DNA from: an uncultured Acidobacteriota bacterium
GTDB lineage: Bacteria > Acidobacteriota > Terriglobia > Bryobacterales > Bryobacteraceae
Reading direction: 5' to 3'
Assembly (NCBI GenBank): GCA_902826605.1
Contig: CADEFM010000007.1
Coordinates: forward strand, 1 to 64,000
DNA length: 64,000 nt
Every line of letters starts with the position of its first letter. Position 1 is the stretch's first letter. Below, piece after piece: positions 17,644-25,684 of the stretch. A model generated the notes under the pieces. That model was not told where the DNA came from and did no database searches. It saw only the letters and a program-made list of their open reading frames with translations. A program made the position numbers and the translations under genes.

Positions 17644-19350
17644 GTGAGTGATTTAGACAAAAAAGCACTTGACTCCAATTTCGCAGTGTGGAAAGAGGAG
17701 CGCGCGGCCGATCTGGCAGAGGACAAGGCGTTTGAGCGGTTCTGTTTTGAACAAGTACTGAAGGATTCGGATCTATCCGATGAGGATCTAGATTTTGGAG
17801 ATTTCGGTGGTGTTGACGACGGCGGAGTGGATGCCATGTATCTATTCATGAACACCGGACTCGTCACGGAAGAGACAGAATTGCCAGATCCAACTACATC
17901 CGTTGAGCTAGTTCTGATTCAGGCTACCCGTGAATCCTCTTTTACCGAAGAGCGCATAGAAAAGATCCACACCTTTGCTCGGGATCTTCTCGACTACTCC
18001 AAGCCCCCAGATAAAATCACATATCTTAATTCGGATGCTCAAAAGGCCATTAAGCATTTCAGGGATAGATACGACAAGGTGCTAGGCTTTGCTCACACTC
18101 TTAAGATTAGTTTTCACTATACCTGCAAGAGCGTCACGGCACCGAATAATAAAGTAGAAAAGCGAATCGAGAACCTAAAAGCATTCGTGAAGTCCAGACT
18201 TTCGGCGGCGAGCGTAATGGTGAAAACGTGGGGAAGCGCGGATCTGCTGGCGACTGCGCGCAGAATACCAAATCAAAAAGAAATAATCCCAATCACGACA
18301 CATATGGCAACATCTGACGGATCGGTGGTTTGCTTGGTGAGGCTAAATGACTTCGCCGCATTTCTGAAGGATTCAAATGGGAACATGAAAACTAGGATGC
18401 TTGAGCCAAACGTTCGGGACTATCAAGGCAGACGGAACCCCGTGAATGCTCAAATCCGTGAAACTTTGACCAACCAAGCCTCAACCGAGGAATTTTGGTG
18501 GCTAAACAACGGAATAACGATTCTCGCCAAAGACGCATCGATCACGGGCAGCAAGTTGACCGTAGATACTCCGGAAATTGTCAACGGCCTCCAAACGTCA
18601 CATGAAATTTTCACGGCCTTTGGGTCCTCACCCTGGATCGATGCACGCAACGTTCTGGTTAGGATCATTCTTCCCAAGGAAGAACAGAGCCGAAACTTAA
18701 TTATCAAGGCCACTAACTCACAAACGCCGGTAGAGACCCTATCGCTCCGTGCCACGGATCGCATTCACTTAGACATCGAGGACAGACTAAAGGCGTATGG
18801 ACTCTTTTATGACAGAAGGAAGGGTGAGCATCGGCGGCTTAGAAAAACCATCTCGAAAATCGTGAGCGTACGTGAACTAGCTCAGGCATGCATTGCGGTA
18901 CTACTCCAGGAGCCGGACAATGCAAGGGCGCGACCACAAACTGTTTTGAAAGACGATGACAAATACGGACTACTGTTTGATGAAGCGAACAACCGCGATG
19001 TTTATGCAGCATGCATACTTCTTGATCGTCAAGTGGCAACCTTTTTGCTACTGGGAACGCATTACAGCCGAGAGATTCGTCGCGATATTCGGTACTACGT
19101 GGACATGGTGGTTTCGTGCGCACTGACGGGCAAAGCTAAGCCGACCGCTGCGGAGCTCGCATCCGTCGTTTCGTTGTGTGTAAATCCAATCTCCGATGGG
19201 TCCCTCAACGATGCATCAGAAATTGTTTATGAAACATTTGAAGAACTAGGAGGAACCGACACAATCGCGAAGAGCGTGACGCTTAGAAATGCGCTTCTTG
19301 ACCTGCTTCGTAGCAAATATCCAAACCAAACCGGAAGTGTCTCTGCTTGA
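17644..19350 (+). CDS. AIPR-family abortive infection protein carried by the IS element
   Basis: This protein of about 568 residues matches the AIPR (abortive infection phage resistance) family. The signature is near the middle: EEFWWLNNGITILAKDA, then DTPEIVNGLQTSHEIF, then KATNSQTPVETLSLRATDRI. The N-terminal 150 residues are acidic and may be a restriction-endonuclease-like domain, as suggested for this family; I see no sure catalytic motif. GGAGG at 17634-17638 points to GTG 17644 as start rather than ATG 17620. The gene begins 38 bases inside the left inverted repeat and is visibly more A+T-rich than neighbouring chromosomal genes, as expected for imported DNA. An anti-phage role follows from the family name, not from data here. 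Confidence 0.85.
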   Translation: MSDLDKKALDSNFAVWKEERAADLAEDKAFERFCFEQVLKDSDLSDEDLDFGDFGGVDDGGVDAMYLFMNTGLVTEETELPDPTTSVELVLIQATRESSFTEERIEKIHTFARDLLDYSKPPDKITYLNSDAQKAIKHFRDRYDKVLGFAHTLKISFHYTCKSVTAPNNKVEKRIENLKAFVKSRLSAASVMVKTWGSADLLATARRIPNQKEIIPITTHMATSDGSVVCLVRLNDFAAFLKDSNGNMKTRMLEPNVRDYQGRRNPVNAQIRETLTNQASTEEFWWLNNGITILAKDASITGSKLTVDTPEIVNGLQTSHEIFTAFGSSPWIDARNVLVRIILPKEEQSRNLIIKATNSQTPVETLSLRATDRIHLDIEDRLKAYGLFYDRRKGEHRRLRKTISKIVSVRELAQACIAVLLQEPDNARARPQTVLKDDDKYGLLFDEANNRDVYAACILLDRQVATFLLLGTHYSREIRRDIRYYVDMVVSCALTGKAKPTAAELASVVSLCVNPISDGSLNDASEIVYETFEELGGTDTIAKSVTLRNALLDLLRSKYPNQTGSVSA

Positions 19351-19364
19351 TATGATGGTCCCAG

Positions 19365-19553
19365 ATGAAACACTCTGCCGAGTTTCAACGCTTCACGAAT
19401 CTTGTGGAGCAAGTGATGTCGGTTCCAAAAAGCGCCGTCCAGGAACGATTGGCCGAATACAGAAAACAGGTGGACGCAAACCCCAAGCGTCGTGGGCCAA
19501 AGCGGAAGATCAAGCCTTCCGCCGTCCCCGTGGCAAACGGCCAACGGCATTAG
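19365..19553 (+). CDS. Small basic protein of the IS1595 element
   Basis: A 62-residue protein (start MKHSAEFQRFTNLVEQVM; C-terminal part PKRRGPKRKIKPS). It starts 15 bases after the AIPR stop and its stop overlaps the transposase stop on the other strand. The helical N-terminus and basic tail suggest nucleic-acid binding. I recall similar short proteins beside IS1595-type transposases, but cannot verify this. It may be an accessory transposition protein or a partner of AIPR. Confidence 0.6.
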   Translation: MKHSAEFQRFTNLVEQVMSVPKSAVQERLAEYRKQVDANPKRRGPKRKIKPSAVPVANGQRH

Positions 19554-20512
19554 TTGATCGTCGGTATTTCTCCCACCTTGCCGGTGAGTTCTTTCCAGGT
19601 CAGACGCTTGCCGACAATGTTCCTTACAACGGCGTCGAACCGATCCGCATCGGTCATGTCCGTGCGGTTGTTATAGCGAAAAGCCTGTTCGTCAACGTAG
19701 CGAAACAAGTGGTACGGCTCCACCGAAACGTACGTCCCGTTAATTCCACGCTTGAGCAGCGACCAGAAATTTTCCGCATGGTTCGTATGGACATTGCCAT
19801 TGACGTACTCAACGGCGTGATCCACTACTTGGTGCGCATATTCCGCGCCCAGCCCTTCGTAACTCTTCAGCGCATCGGAGTAGAGAGCGGAGTTTGGTTC
19901 AACGTGCTCACGCACAAGCGCCTGAAGTTGAGTCTTGCGGCGACGATCAATCACCCTCGCGCGAACCTTGCCGCCACGTTCCAGAACCGCTGCAACGATG
20001 GCCTTTCCTTCCGGTCCAGTGCGGCCCTGAATGCGCCGCGCCTTAACATCCTTGTGCATGTTCCGCGCCTTGCCGCCGATGAAAGATTCGTCAACCTCGA
20101 CTTCACCGGACAACTTTCCACCCGTCTGAGTATCCTGCTGGGCAAGCCTAATGCGGTGGAGCATGTGCCAAGCGTTCTTCTGCGTCACGCCGATGTCACG
20201 ACCTACTTCGTAGGAACTGACACCGTTCTTACAATTCGCCAACAGCCACATAGCCATAAGCCACTTATCGAGCGTGATAGCCGAATCTTCCATGATCGTG
20301 CCCACTTTGACGGAGAACTGGCACTTCGGATGCCGCCCCTTGCACTGCCACACGCGGCGCGACGGCATGAAGGACACTTCCTTCGATCCACACGTGGGGC
20401 ATACGACGCCGTTCTTCCATTCCGTGCGGTGCGCGACAAGGTAATTCAGGCAGTTATCAGGGTCCGAAAAGTACAGGATCGCTTCCTGCAAAGTGGCTGG
20501 GGCTTTGTCCAT
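19550..20512 (-). CDS. IS1595-family transposase (ISXO2-like)
   Basis: This 320-residue transposase has an N-terminal zinc ribbon (CPTCGSKE through CKGRHPKC), a helix-turn-helix (EVGRDIGVTQKNAWHMLHRI) and the DDE-type core of the ISXO2/IS1595 group. The core has VEVDESFIGGKARN (first Asp), YSDALKSYEGL (second Asp) and NHAENFWSLLKRGINGTYV (third acidic/Asn and Lys region). It is full length and intact and sits just inside the right inverted repeat, so the element may still be mobile. A long open frame on the opposite strand (19289-20542) is its shadow. Confidence 0.95.
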   Translation of the reverse strand: MDKAPATLQEAILYFSDPDNCLNYLVAHRTEWKNGVVCPTCGSKEVSFMPSRRVWQCKGRHPKCQFSVKVGTIMEDSAITLDKWLMAMWLLANCKNGVSSYEVGRDIGVTQKNAWHMLHRIRLAQQDTQTGGKLSGEVEVDESFIGGKARNMHKDVKARRIQGRTGPEGKAIVAAVLERGGKVRARVIDRRRKTQLQALVREHVEPNSALYSDALKSYEGLGAEYAHQVVDHAVEYVNGNVHTNHAENFWSLLKRGINGTYVSVEPYHLFRYVDEQAFRYNNRTDMTDADRFDAVVRNIVGKRLTWKELTGKVGEIPTIN

Positions 20513-20535
20513 AAGACTACTCTACAGGAGAAAGC

Positions 20536-20560
20536 GTGCTGAGTCAAGAATATTTTCACC
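20536..20560 (-). repeat. Right terminal inverted repeat of IS1595 element
   Basis: Perfect 25-bp inverted copy of 17582-17606, ending ATATTTTCACC at 20560. Confidence 0.95.
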
Positions 20561-20568
20561 CTCGCAAT
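20561..20568 (+). repeat. 8-bp target-site duplication, right copy
   Basis: CTCGCAAT, identical to 17574-17581. Its last base is part of the TAA stop codon of the minus-strand ATPase gene, so the insertion did not change that protein. Confidence 0.93.
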
Positions 20569-21824
20569 TACGATTTTGCGAAGTAAAGTTCCGTAGCCCG
20601 CTCCAGTTCCGGTTTGGTCATGATCGCGCCGCGGCCTTCGTAGCGGCCGATGGATTGCAGGATGTTGCAAATGTCGCCGGGGTAGCAGGCGCGCAGCTCG
20701 GTGCGGCCATCGCGCAGGCACAGTTTCCGTAAAAATTCCGCGCTGTCGAATTCGGCGTCCAACCCTCTCGCGCGCACGACGCGTTCGAAAATCAGATCGA
20801 AGTCTCCGGCATCCACTGCATCCACATAGACCTTGTTATGAATACGCCGTAGGAAAGCTTCGTCGGCCAGATCGGATGGCTCAAGGTTGGTGGAGAACAC
20901 GACCATAGATTCAAAGGGAATCTGGAATTTAACGCCGTAGCGCAGTGTCAGGTAATCCACGCGCCGATCCAACGGCACGATCCAGCGGTTGAGCAGATCG
21001 CGCGGAGACATCAGCTGCCGGCCGAAGTCGTCGATGATCAGGATGCCGTTGTTGGCTTTCATCTGCAAAGGCGCGGCGTAGATGCCCGAGGATTCGTCCA
21101 GGCGCAGCTCCAACATGCTGGGAATCAGTTCGCCGCCGACGATCAGGCACGGGCGTTTGCACAATATCCATCGCGGATCGACGTCTGGATCTTCTTCATC
21201 GATGGTTTGATGCACCACCGGGTCATACAAGCTGATCACCTGATTGTCCACCTCAACGGCGTGAGGAATCAGTACCGCGTCTTTGTACACGCGCAGCATG
21301 CGCTCTGCCAGACTGGTTTTTCCGTTTCCCGTGGGACCATAAACGAAAATAGACGTCTGCGAAATAATGGCAGGACCCAGTTGGTCCAGCATGCGGTCTT
21401 TAATCACCAGATCCGAAAATGCGGCGCGGAGCGTCGAGCGGTCGATGTTGATTTTGGCGCTCTGCGCCTTCACCGCGGCGTGGTATTCCTTGAGCGACAC
21501 GGGGCAGGCGCCGGCATACTGCGAGACTTGGAATCGCTCACTCGCCAGCTGCTTTCCCGCGCCAGATAACGTGAAGTTGTAATCGTTCCCGATCATGCCC
21601 TTCACTTCAATCAGCTGCTGCGAGCGCATGTGCTTGAAGACGGAATCGATCACGGCCACTGAAAGGCGCAGGGATCTGGCTAGGCTGGCTTGCGTTGAAT
21701 TGCCCTCGATCATCATGCGGCGGACCATGAGATCGAGAACTAACGACTCGGGGACTCCTAGATCTTTCAGTTTTTGTGGAACCGCGGGGCTGAAAGCGGT
21801 GTGAACCGGTGCGTATGTGGACAT
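20568..21824 (-). CDS. AAA-family ATPase with N-terminal winged-helix region
   Basis: This 418-residue protein has an N-terminal region of about 90 residues that looks like a winged helix (ASLARSLRLSVAVIDSVFKH). A P-loop ATPase follows, with Walker A VYGPTGNGKTS and Walker B NGILIIDDFG. FSTNLEPSDL, then DEAFLRRIHNKVYVD, look like sensor and arginine-finger regions. Such proteins may be DNA-binding or secretion-linked ATPases; the process is unknown. It originally ended about 10 bases from the HerA-like gene's end (convergent) before the IS1595 element landed at its stop codon. Confidence 0.78.
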   Translation of the reverse strand: MSTYAPVHTAFSPAVPQKLKDLGVPESLVLDLMVRRMMIEGNSTQASLARSLRLSVAVIDSVFKHMRSQQLIEVKGMIGNDYNFTLSGAGKQLASERFQVSQYAGACPVSLKEYHAAVKAQSAKINIDRSTLRAAFSDLVIKDRMLDQLGPAIISQTSIFVYGPTGNGKTSLAERMLRVYKDAVLIPHAVEVDNQVISLYDPVVHQTIDEEDPDVDPRWILCKRPCLIVGGELIPSMLELRLDESSGIYAAPLQMKANNGILIIDDFGRQLMSPRDLLNRWIVPLDRRVDYLTLRYGVKFQIPFESMVVFSTNLEPSDLADEAFLRRIHNKVYVDAVDAGDFDLIFERVVRARGLDAEFDSAEFLRKLCLRDGRTELRACYPGDICNILQSIGRYEGRGAIMTKPELERATELYFAKS

Positions 21825-21905
21825 GCCTGGGTACGTTCCTCTCCGGGGAACTATCGGCAGAAGCGGGAGCGGAGATTACGGCGGGAAGGAAAACTCGCGT
21901 TGCAC

Positions 21906-23231
21906 CTACACGGGTGGGCGAATCTTAGCGATGTCGTTATAAATTACGAAGACTACCACCGCCATCAAGAATACGAAACCTACCTTGATGACTGTTTCCT
22001 TTACCTTCAGGTCCAAGTCGCGGCGCATGAGCATCTCGATGAACAGAATGAGCATGACGCCGCCATCTAGAATCGGGATGGGCAGCAGGTTAAAGATGGC
22101 AAGGTTCAAACTCACGCCCGCCATCAGGATCACAAACGATAGAAATCCCTGGCGCGCGGCGTCCCCTGACATTTGAGCGATCCGGATCGGCCCTTCAATC
22201 GATTTTGGCGAAACCCTCTGTTGTACGATGCCGCCGAGGAAGTTCACGATCAACCCGGCGAATTGCGCGTTCTTTTTCACAGATTCAGTCAAGGCTTGCG
22301 GGAAGGGAAGCTTCACCACTTCCACGGTGGGCGCCAGCGCAACGCCGATCATCCAGCGTTCCTTACCCTCAATAGTGCCTTTAGCCGGAGTTACCATCGT
22401 GCGGTATTCGTTCTTGTCTCGAAGATAAACCACTTCCACTGGCTTGCCGCCGGCCGCGTTAATTGCCTCGTTCACGGAGATGGCGGAACGCAACACACGG
22501 CCATTGATGCTGACTAGCGTATCGCCTGGTTTCAGGCCGGCCTGTTCGGCGGCCTTGACGTTGGATTCGGTGTTATATCCAGCGATACGCACGGCGACTT
22601 CGAAGATCCATCCCGCCGTGCCGATACCTTGCTGATTGTCATAGCCGGGGGTCAGGGTAAGGCGGATGCGTTCGCCTTTCCGCTCGACCCACAAGGGCAT
22701 GGGACTACGTCCGTTGGTCGCGATCTTGATCTGCATGTCTTCCCAGCTAGGGTCGACAATATCGTTGAATTGGACGACTTTGTCGCCCTCTTGCACGCCG
22801 GCTTTAGCGGCGGCGCCATCGGGTGCCAGATAACCGATAGTGGGGGATGACGGGTTTGGAGTCTTTTCATAACTCACCATGAACAAGCCGGTGAGCAGGA
22901 CCACCGCAAGCACCAAATTGATTGCGGGCCCGGCGAACGCGATGATCATTCTCTGCCAACGCGGTTTCGCGGTCAGCGCGCGGTCTCCCGCGCTGGTTTC
23001 TTCTCCTTGAACGTCGCCAGCCATCTTGACGTAGCCGCCAAAAAGGATCAGCGAAAAGCGGAAGTCGGTTTCCCCTCGGCGGAAGCCGAACAGCCTTGGG
23101 CCAAAGCCGAAACTGAACGTTTCCACCTTGACGTCGAAATATCGCGCAGCCCAGTAATGTCCCAGTTCATGTACCAGGATCATCACCCCGATCAGAACCA
23201 AATACCACCAAATGTTCTGTAGCAGTTCCAT
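21906..23231 (-). CDS. rseP: Site-2 zinc metalloprotease RseP
   Basis: This 441-residue membrane protease has HELGH (H21, E22, H25) in the first transmembrane helix, two PDZ domains in the periplasmic part (IGYLAPDGAAAKAGVQEGD; VKAAEQAGLKPGDTLVSING), and the third zinc ligand in IPILDGG near the C-terminus. RseP cuts membrane-bound anti-sigma factors within the membrane in other bacteria. The membrane-anchored anti-sigma at 4470 could be a target; this is inference. ATG 23231 was chosen over a TTG at 23243. It lies 43 bases after dxr, a common gene pair. Confidence 0.93.
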   Translation of the reverse strand: MELLQNIWWYLVLIGVMILVHELGHYWAARYFDVKVETFSFGFGPRLFGFRRGETDFRFSLILFGGYVKMAGDVQGEETSAGDRALTAKPRWQRMIIAFAGPAINLVLAVVLLTGLFMVSYEKTPNPSSPTIGYLAPDGAAAKAGVQEGDKVVQFNDIVDPSWEDMQIKIATNGRSPMPLWVERKGERIRLTLTPGYDNQQGIGTAGWIFEVAVRIAGYNTESNVKAAEQAGLKPGDTLVSINGRVLRSAISVNEAINAAGGKPVEVVYLRDKNEYRTMVTPAKGTIEGKERWMIGVALAPTVEVVKLPFPQALTESVKKNAQFAGLIVNFLGGIVQQRVSPKSIEGPIRIAQMSGDAARQGFLSFVILMAGVSLNLAIFNLLPIPILDGGVMLILFIEMLMRRDLDLKVKETVIKVGFVFLMAVVVFVIYNDIAKIRPPV

Positions 23232-23274
23232 GCTTTCTCTCAATCCCTAGCTGCGCACTGCGTGCCTAACCATT

Positions 23275-24465
23275 CTACGTGCCCGAGGCCACTTCGGTTG
23301 TGATTCTTTCGCCAATCAATCCCGCCGCGACCGCTCTTGACTCCCTGTCGATTTCCAGAACCTCGCCTACTGAGCGCGGTACCCGCACTGGCACCCGCTG
23401 GAGCGTTTCCGCCACCGTTATGGCAATCCCCGGAAACGATATGCGTCCAGCCAGGAACGCCTCCACGGCTACCTCATCGGCGGCATTGAGCGTGCATGTA
23501 GCGGATCCTCCGGTTTGCTGAGCTTCAAAAGCCAGCCGCAGCAGCGGAAATTTGTTGAAATCAGGAGGCTCGAAGGTCCAAGTCGCAGCTTGGGACCAGT
23601 CCAACCGAGGGACCGGAGCGGCGGCCCGTTCGGGATAGGTTAGGGCGTACTGGATAGGCATCCGCATGTCGGTGGCTGAAACTTGTGCAATCACACTGCC
23701 ATCGGTGTATTCCACCATAGCGTGAATTTTCGATTGGGGATGCACCACCACTTCTACGTCTTTCGGCGAAAGATCAAATAACCAACAGGCCTCGATAACC
23801 TCGAATCCCTTATTCATCAAGGTGGCCGAATCGATGGTGATGCGCTGACCCATCCTCCATGTTGGATGATTCAATGCCTGTTCTGGAGTCGCCGTTTCCA
23901 GCGCGTGGCGCGATGTAGTACGAAACGGCCCGCCTGAGGCAGTCAAGATCAGCTTGGCGACCTCGGAGCGGCGTCCCGCGCGAAAGCATTGGTGCGCCCC
24001 ATTATGTTCGCTATCCACGGGCAGCATTTCTCCGCCGGAGGCGCGCAATGCCTCCGTGATCAGCCGGCCTCCGGCCACCAAAACTTCTTTATTGGCCAGG
24101 CCGACCCGTTTTCCCAGCCGAACTGCTTCGTAGGTAGCTTCCAGGCCTTCAACGCCCACAATGGCCGACATGACAAACCCCGCTTCCGGAGCCGAAGCCG
24201 CCTGTACGCGGGCCTGGGGACCGTACGCCAATTCGGGGGCTTTTATGCCGGCGTCTTTAAGGTGGCGATACAGATCTTTGAACGCATGCTCATCGGCTAC
24301 CACCGCGACGTGTGGACGGAACTCGGAAATTTGCTGAGTGAGGAGCGCTACGTTGCGACCGGCCACTAAGGCGTGAATCCCAAATCTCTCTGGCCATTGC
24401 CGGACCACGTCAAGTGTACTGGTGCCAATGGATCCCGTTGAACCGAGTAGCGTGAGGTAAGTCAC
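23275..24465 (-). CDS. dxr: 1-deoxy-D-xylulose 5-phosphate reductoisomerase
   Basis: This 396-residue enzyme makes 2-C-methyl-D-erythritol 4-phosphate in the non-mevalonate isoprenoid pathway. The NADPH site is LLGSTGSIGTSTLDVV. Metal and substrate residues lie in PVDSEHNGAHQ, ILTASGGPFR, TWRMGQRITIDSATLMNKGF and EVVVHPQSKIHAMVEY. The DSEHNGAH stretch differs slightly from the more usual DSEHNAIFQ. The start is GTG 24465. The 313-base region upstream holds a good promoter and a hairpin. It leads into rseP. Confidence 0.95.
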   Translation of the reverse strand: MTYLTLLGSTGSIGTSTLDVVRQWPERFGIHALVAGRNVALLTQQISEFRPHVAVVADEHAFKDLYRHLKDAGIKAPELAYGPQARVQAASAPEAGFVMSAIVGVEGLEATYEAVRLGKRVGLANKEVLVAGGRLITEALRASGGEMLPVDSEHNGAHQCFRAGRRSEVAKLILTASGGPFRTTSRHALETATPEQALNHPTWRMGQRITIDSATLMNKGFEVIEACWLFDLSPKDVEVVVHPQSKIHAMVEYTDGSVIAQVSATDMRMPIQYALTYPERAAAPVPRLDWSQAATWTFEPPDFNKFPLLRLAFEAQQTGGSATCTLNAADEVAVEAFLAGRISFPGIAITVAETLQRVPVRVPRSVGEVLEIDRESRAVAAGLIGERITTEVASGT

Positions 24466-24560
24466 TCGCTTCCGATCATAACATTCTCACCGGGAATTCC
24501 AGCTGACATTACCTCTTTGACAGGGCTGGGACTGCTGGGGTGGAACTTTTTAAAAGGGGC

Positions 24561-24625
24561 GCCGGGGAGTGCTTCAGGGGTCTTAGTGAGGTTAGTCTCG
24601 CTTTGGTGGGAGTTACCTCCCCGGC
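24561..24625 (-). other. Inverted repeat in the dxr leader
   Basis: GCCGGGGAG at 24561-24569 is perfectly complementary to CTCCCCGGC at 24617-24625, enclosing 47 bases. It lies between the candidate dxr promoter and the dxr start, so it could fold at the 5' end of the mRNA. The rest of the 313-base dxr-upstream region shows no gene. Confidence 0.4.
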
Positions 24626-24634
24626 TTGATTCTA

Positions 24635-24663
24635 ATTCTAGGATATTTGTCCGCAGAACGCAA
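24635..24663 (-). promoter_or_regulatory. Candidate sigma70 promoter of dxr
   Basis: On the minus strand, TTGCGT (24663-24658), a 17-base spacer and TAGAAT (24640-24635). The -10 matches five of six bases. Transcription would start near 24628, giving a leader of about 160 bases. Confidence 0.45.
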
Positions 24664-24778
24664 TAGTTTTTTGTAGATCCGCTAAAAATAATTTGTTTGG
24701 CGATTACGTTTCAATCACATGTAATTGATTTTAATAACAAACGAGAGACCAGCAGAGAATTCCATTTTTGGAATTTTA

Positions 24779-25669
24779 CTATTTCTTGATCTCCACGCCT
24801 CCCCAATCTTCCATTACACGGATGGTCGAACAAAAGTCATCATCACCGTAACCCTTTGCAATTGCAGCTCTTAACATTTGCTCCGTAATTGCAGTGAGGG
24901 GCAGCGGCAAATCGTGCGTCTTGCCGCACTCCAGCGCCATGCCGACATCCTTGTGCATCCAACGGATGGAAAAGTTTGTGGAGAAGTTCCTGTCCATGAT
25001 GTAGGGAGCTTTGAAACTGATCAGGCTGCTCTTAGCGGCGCTGTTGTCGAGAATATCAAGCATCATCTCGGCCGGAATTCCATTCTTGGCTGCTAGCACC
25101 ATGCCTTCGGCGAATGCCTGCATAATGTTAGCCAGTACCAAGTTCTGCGTGAGCTTGGCGTAGAGGCCGTTTCCGGCGGGTCCGCAATAGTAAAGACGCT
25201 TGCCCATGGCTTCAAAATGCGGCTTTGCGCTTTCAAACGCCGACTGATCGCCGCCGACCATGAACGTGAGAGTGCCGTTCTCTGCGCCGGGCCTGGAGCC
25301 GGTACACGGGGCGTCCAAGAAGTGTGCACCTTTCGCGGCGAAGGCCGTTCCGATTTCCTTGCTGGCGTCCGGGGAAATAGTGCTGCAATCGGCGGTTACA
25401 CTCCCCACCTTCGCGCCTTCGAGCAAACCGTTCTTGCCGAAGGCCAGATTGCGAGCCATAGTGGTGTTGCCGACGCAGTAGAAGATGAAGTCGGCGCGTT
25501 CGGCCACTTCGCGGGGCGTCGCGCAAGCGGTACCTGCACCTTCCTTTGCCAACTGCTCCGCTTTCGCGCTGGTGTTAGTCCACAGAGCTACCTCATGCCC
25601 CGCTTTCAATAAATGCTGGGCCATCGGGTAGCCCATAATGCCGAGTCCTAAGAAACCGAGTTTAGCCAT
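24779..25669 (-). CDS. 3-hydroxyisobutyrate dehydrogenase-family oxidoreductase
   Basis: This 296-residue NAD(P)-dependent beta-hydroxyacid dehydrogenase begins with GFLGLGIMGYPMAQHLLKAG, the Rossmann dinucleotide site. It has the family substrate motif DAPCTGSRPGAENGTLTFMV and the catalytic lysine region GNGLYAKLTQNLVLA. The WTNTSAKAEQ segment after beta-2 has no acidic residue, which leans toward NADP use, as in glyoxylate/succinic semialdehyde reductases of this family. The substrate cannot be fixed. It is divergent from a D-2-hydroxyacid dehydrogenase, only 15 bases away. AATTCCA/TGGAATT (24758-24775) form a small hairpin just past its stop. Confidence 0.9.
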   Translation of the reverse strand: MAKLGFLGLGIMGYPMAQHLLKAGHEVALWTNTSAKAEQLAKEGAGTACATPREVAERADFIFYCVGNTTMARNLAFGKNGLLEGAKVGSVTADCSTISPDASKEIGTAFAAKGAHFLDAPCTGSRPGAENGTLTFMVGGDQSAFESAKPHFEAMGKRLYYCGPAGNGLYAKLTQNLVLANIMQAFAEGMVLAAKNGIPAEMMLDILDNSAAKSSLISFKAPYIMDRNFSTNFSIRWMHKDVGMALECGKTHDLPLPLTAITEQMLRAAIAKGYGDDDFCSTIRVMEDWGGVEIKK

Positions 25670-25684
25670 GAGAGAATCTTAGCA

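Larger units (their letters stand above)
17582..20560. mobile_element. IS1595-family element carrying an AIPR passenger gene
   Basis: This 2,979-bp element is bounded by perfect 25-bp terminal inverted repeats (17582-17606 and 20536-20560) and an 8-bp target duplication (CTCGCAAT). It carries an abortive-infection AIPR gene and a 62-residue small gene on the plus strand, and the transposase on the minus strand. The perfect ends and duplication show a recent, complete insertion. It lies between two convergent ATPase genes, and the duplicated target reaches the first base pair of the downstream gene's stop codon. The family is known to include members with passenger genes; an AIPR passenger is what stands out here. 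Confidence 0.92.

Noticed and set aside
19289..20542. 417-codon open frame on the plus strand
   Set aside because: It is antisense to the intact transposase and has no family features; it is a coding shadow.
24758..24775. AATTCCA/TGGAATT hairpin as a rho-independent terminator
   Set aside because: The stem is short and A+T-rich, and no T-run follows on the minus strand.
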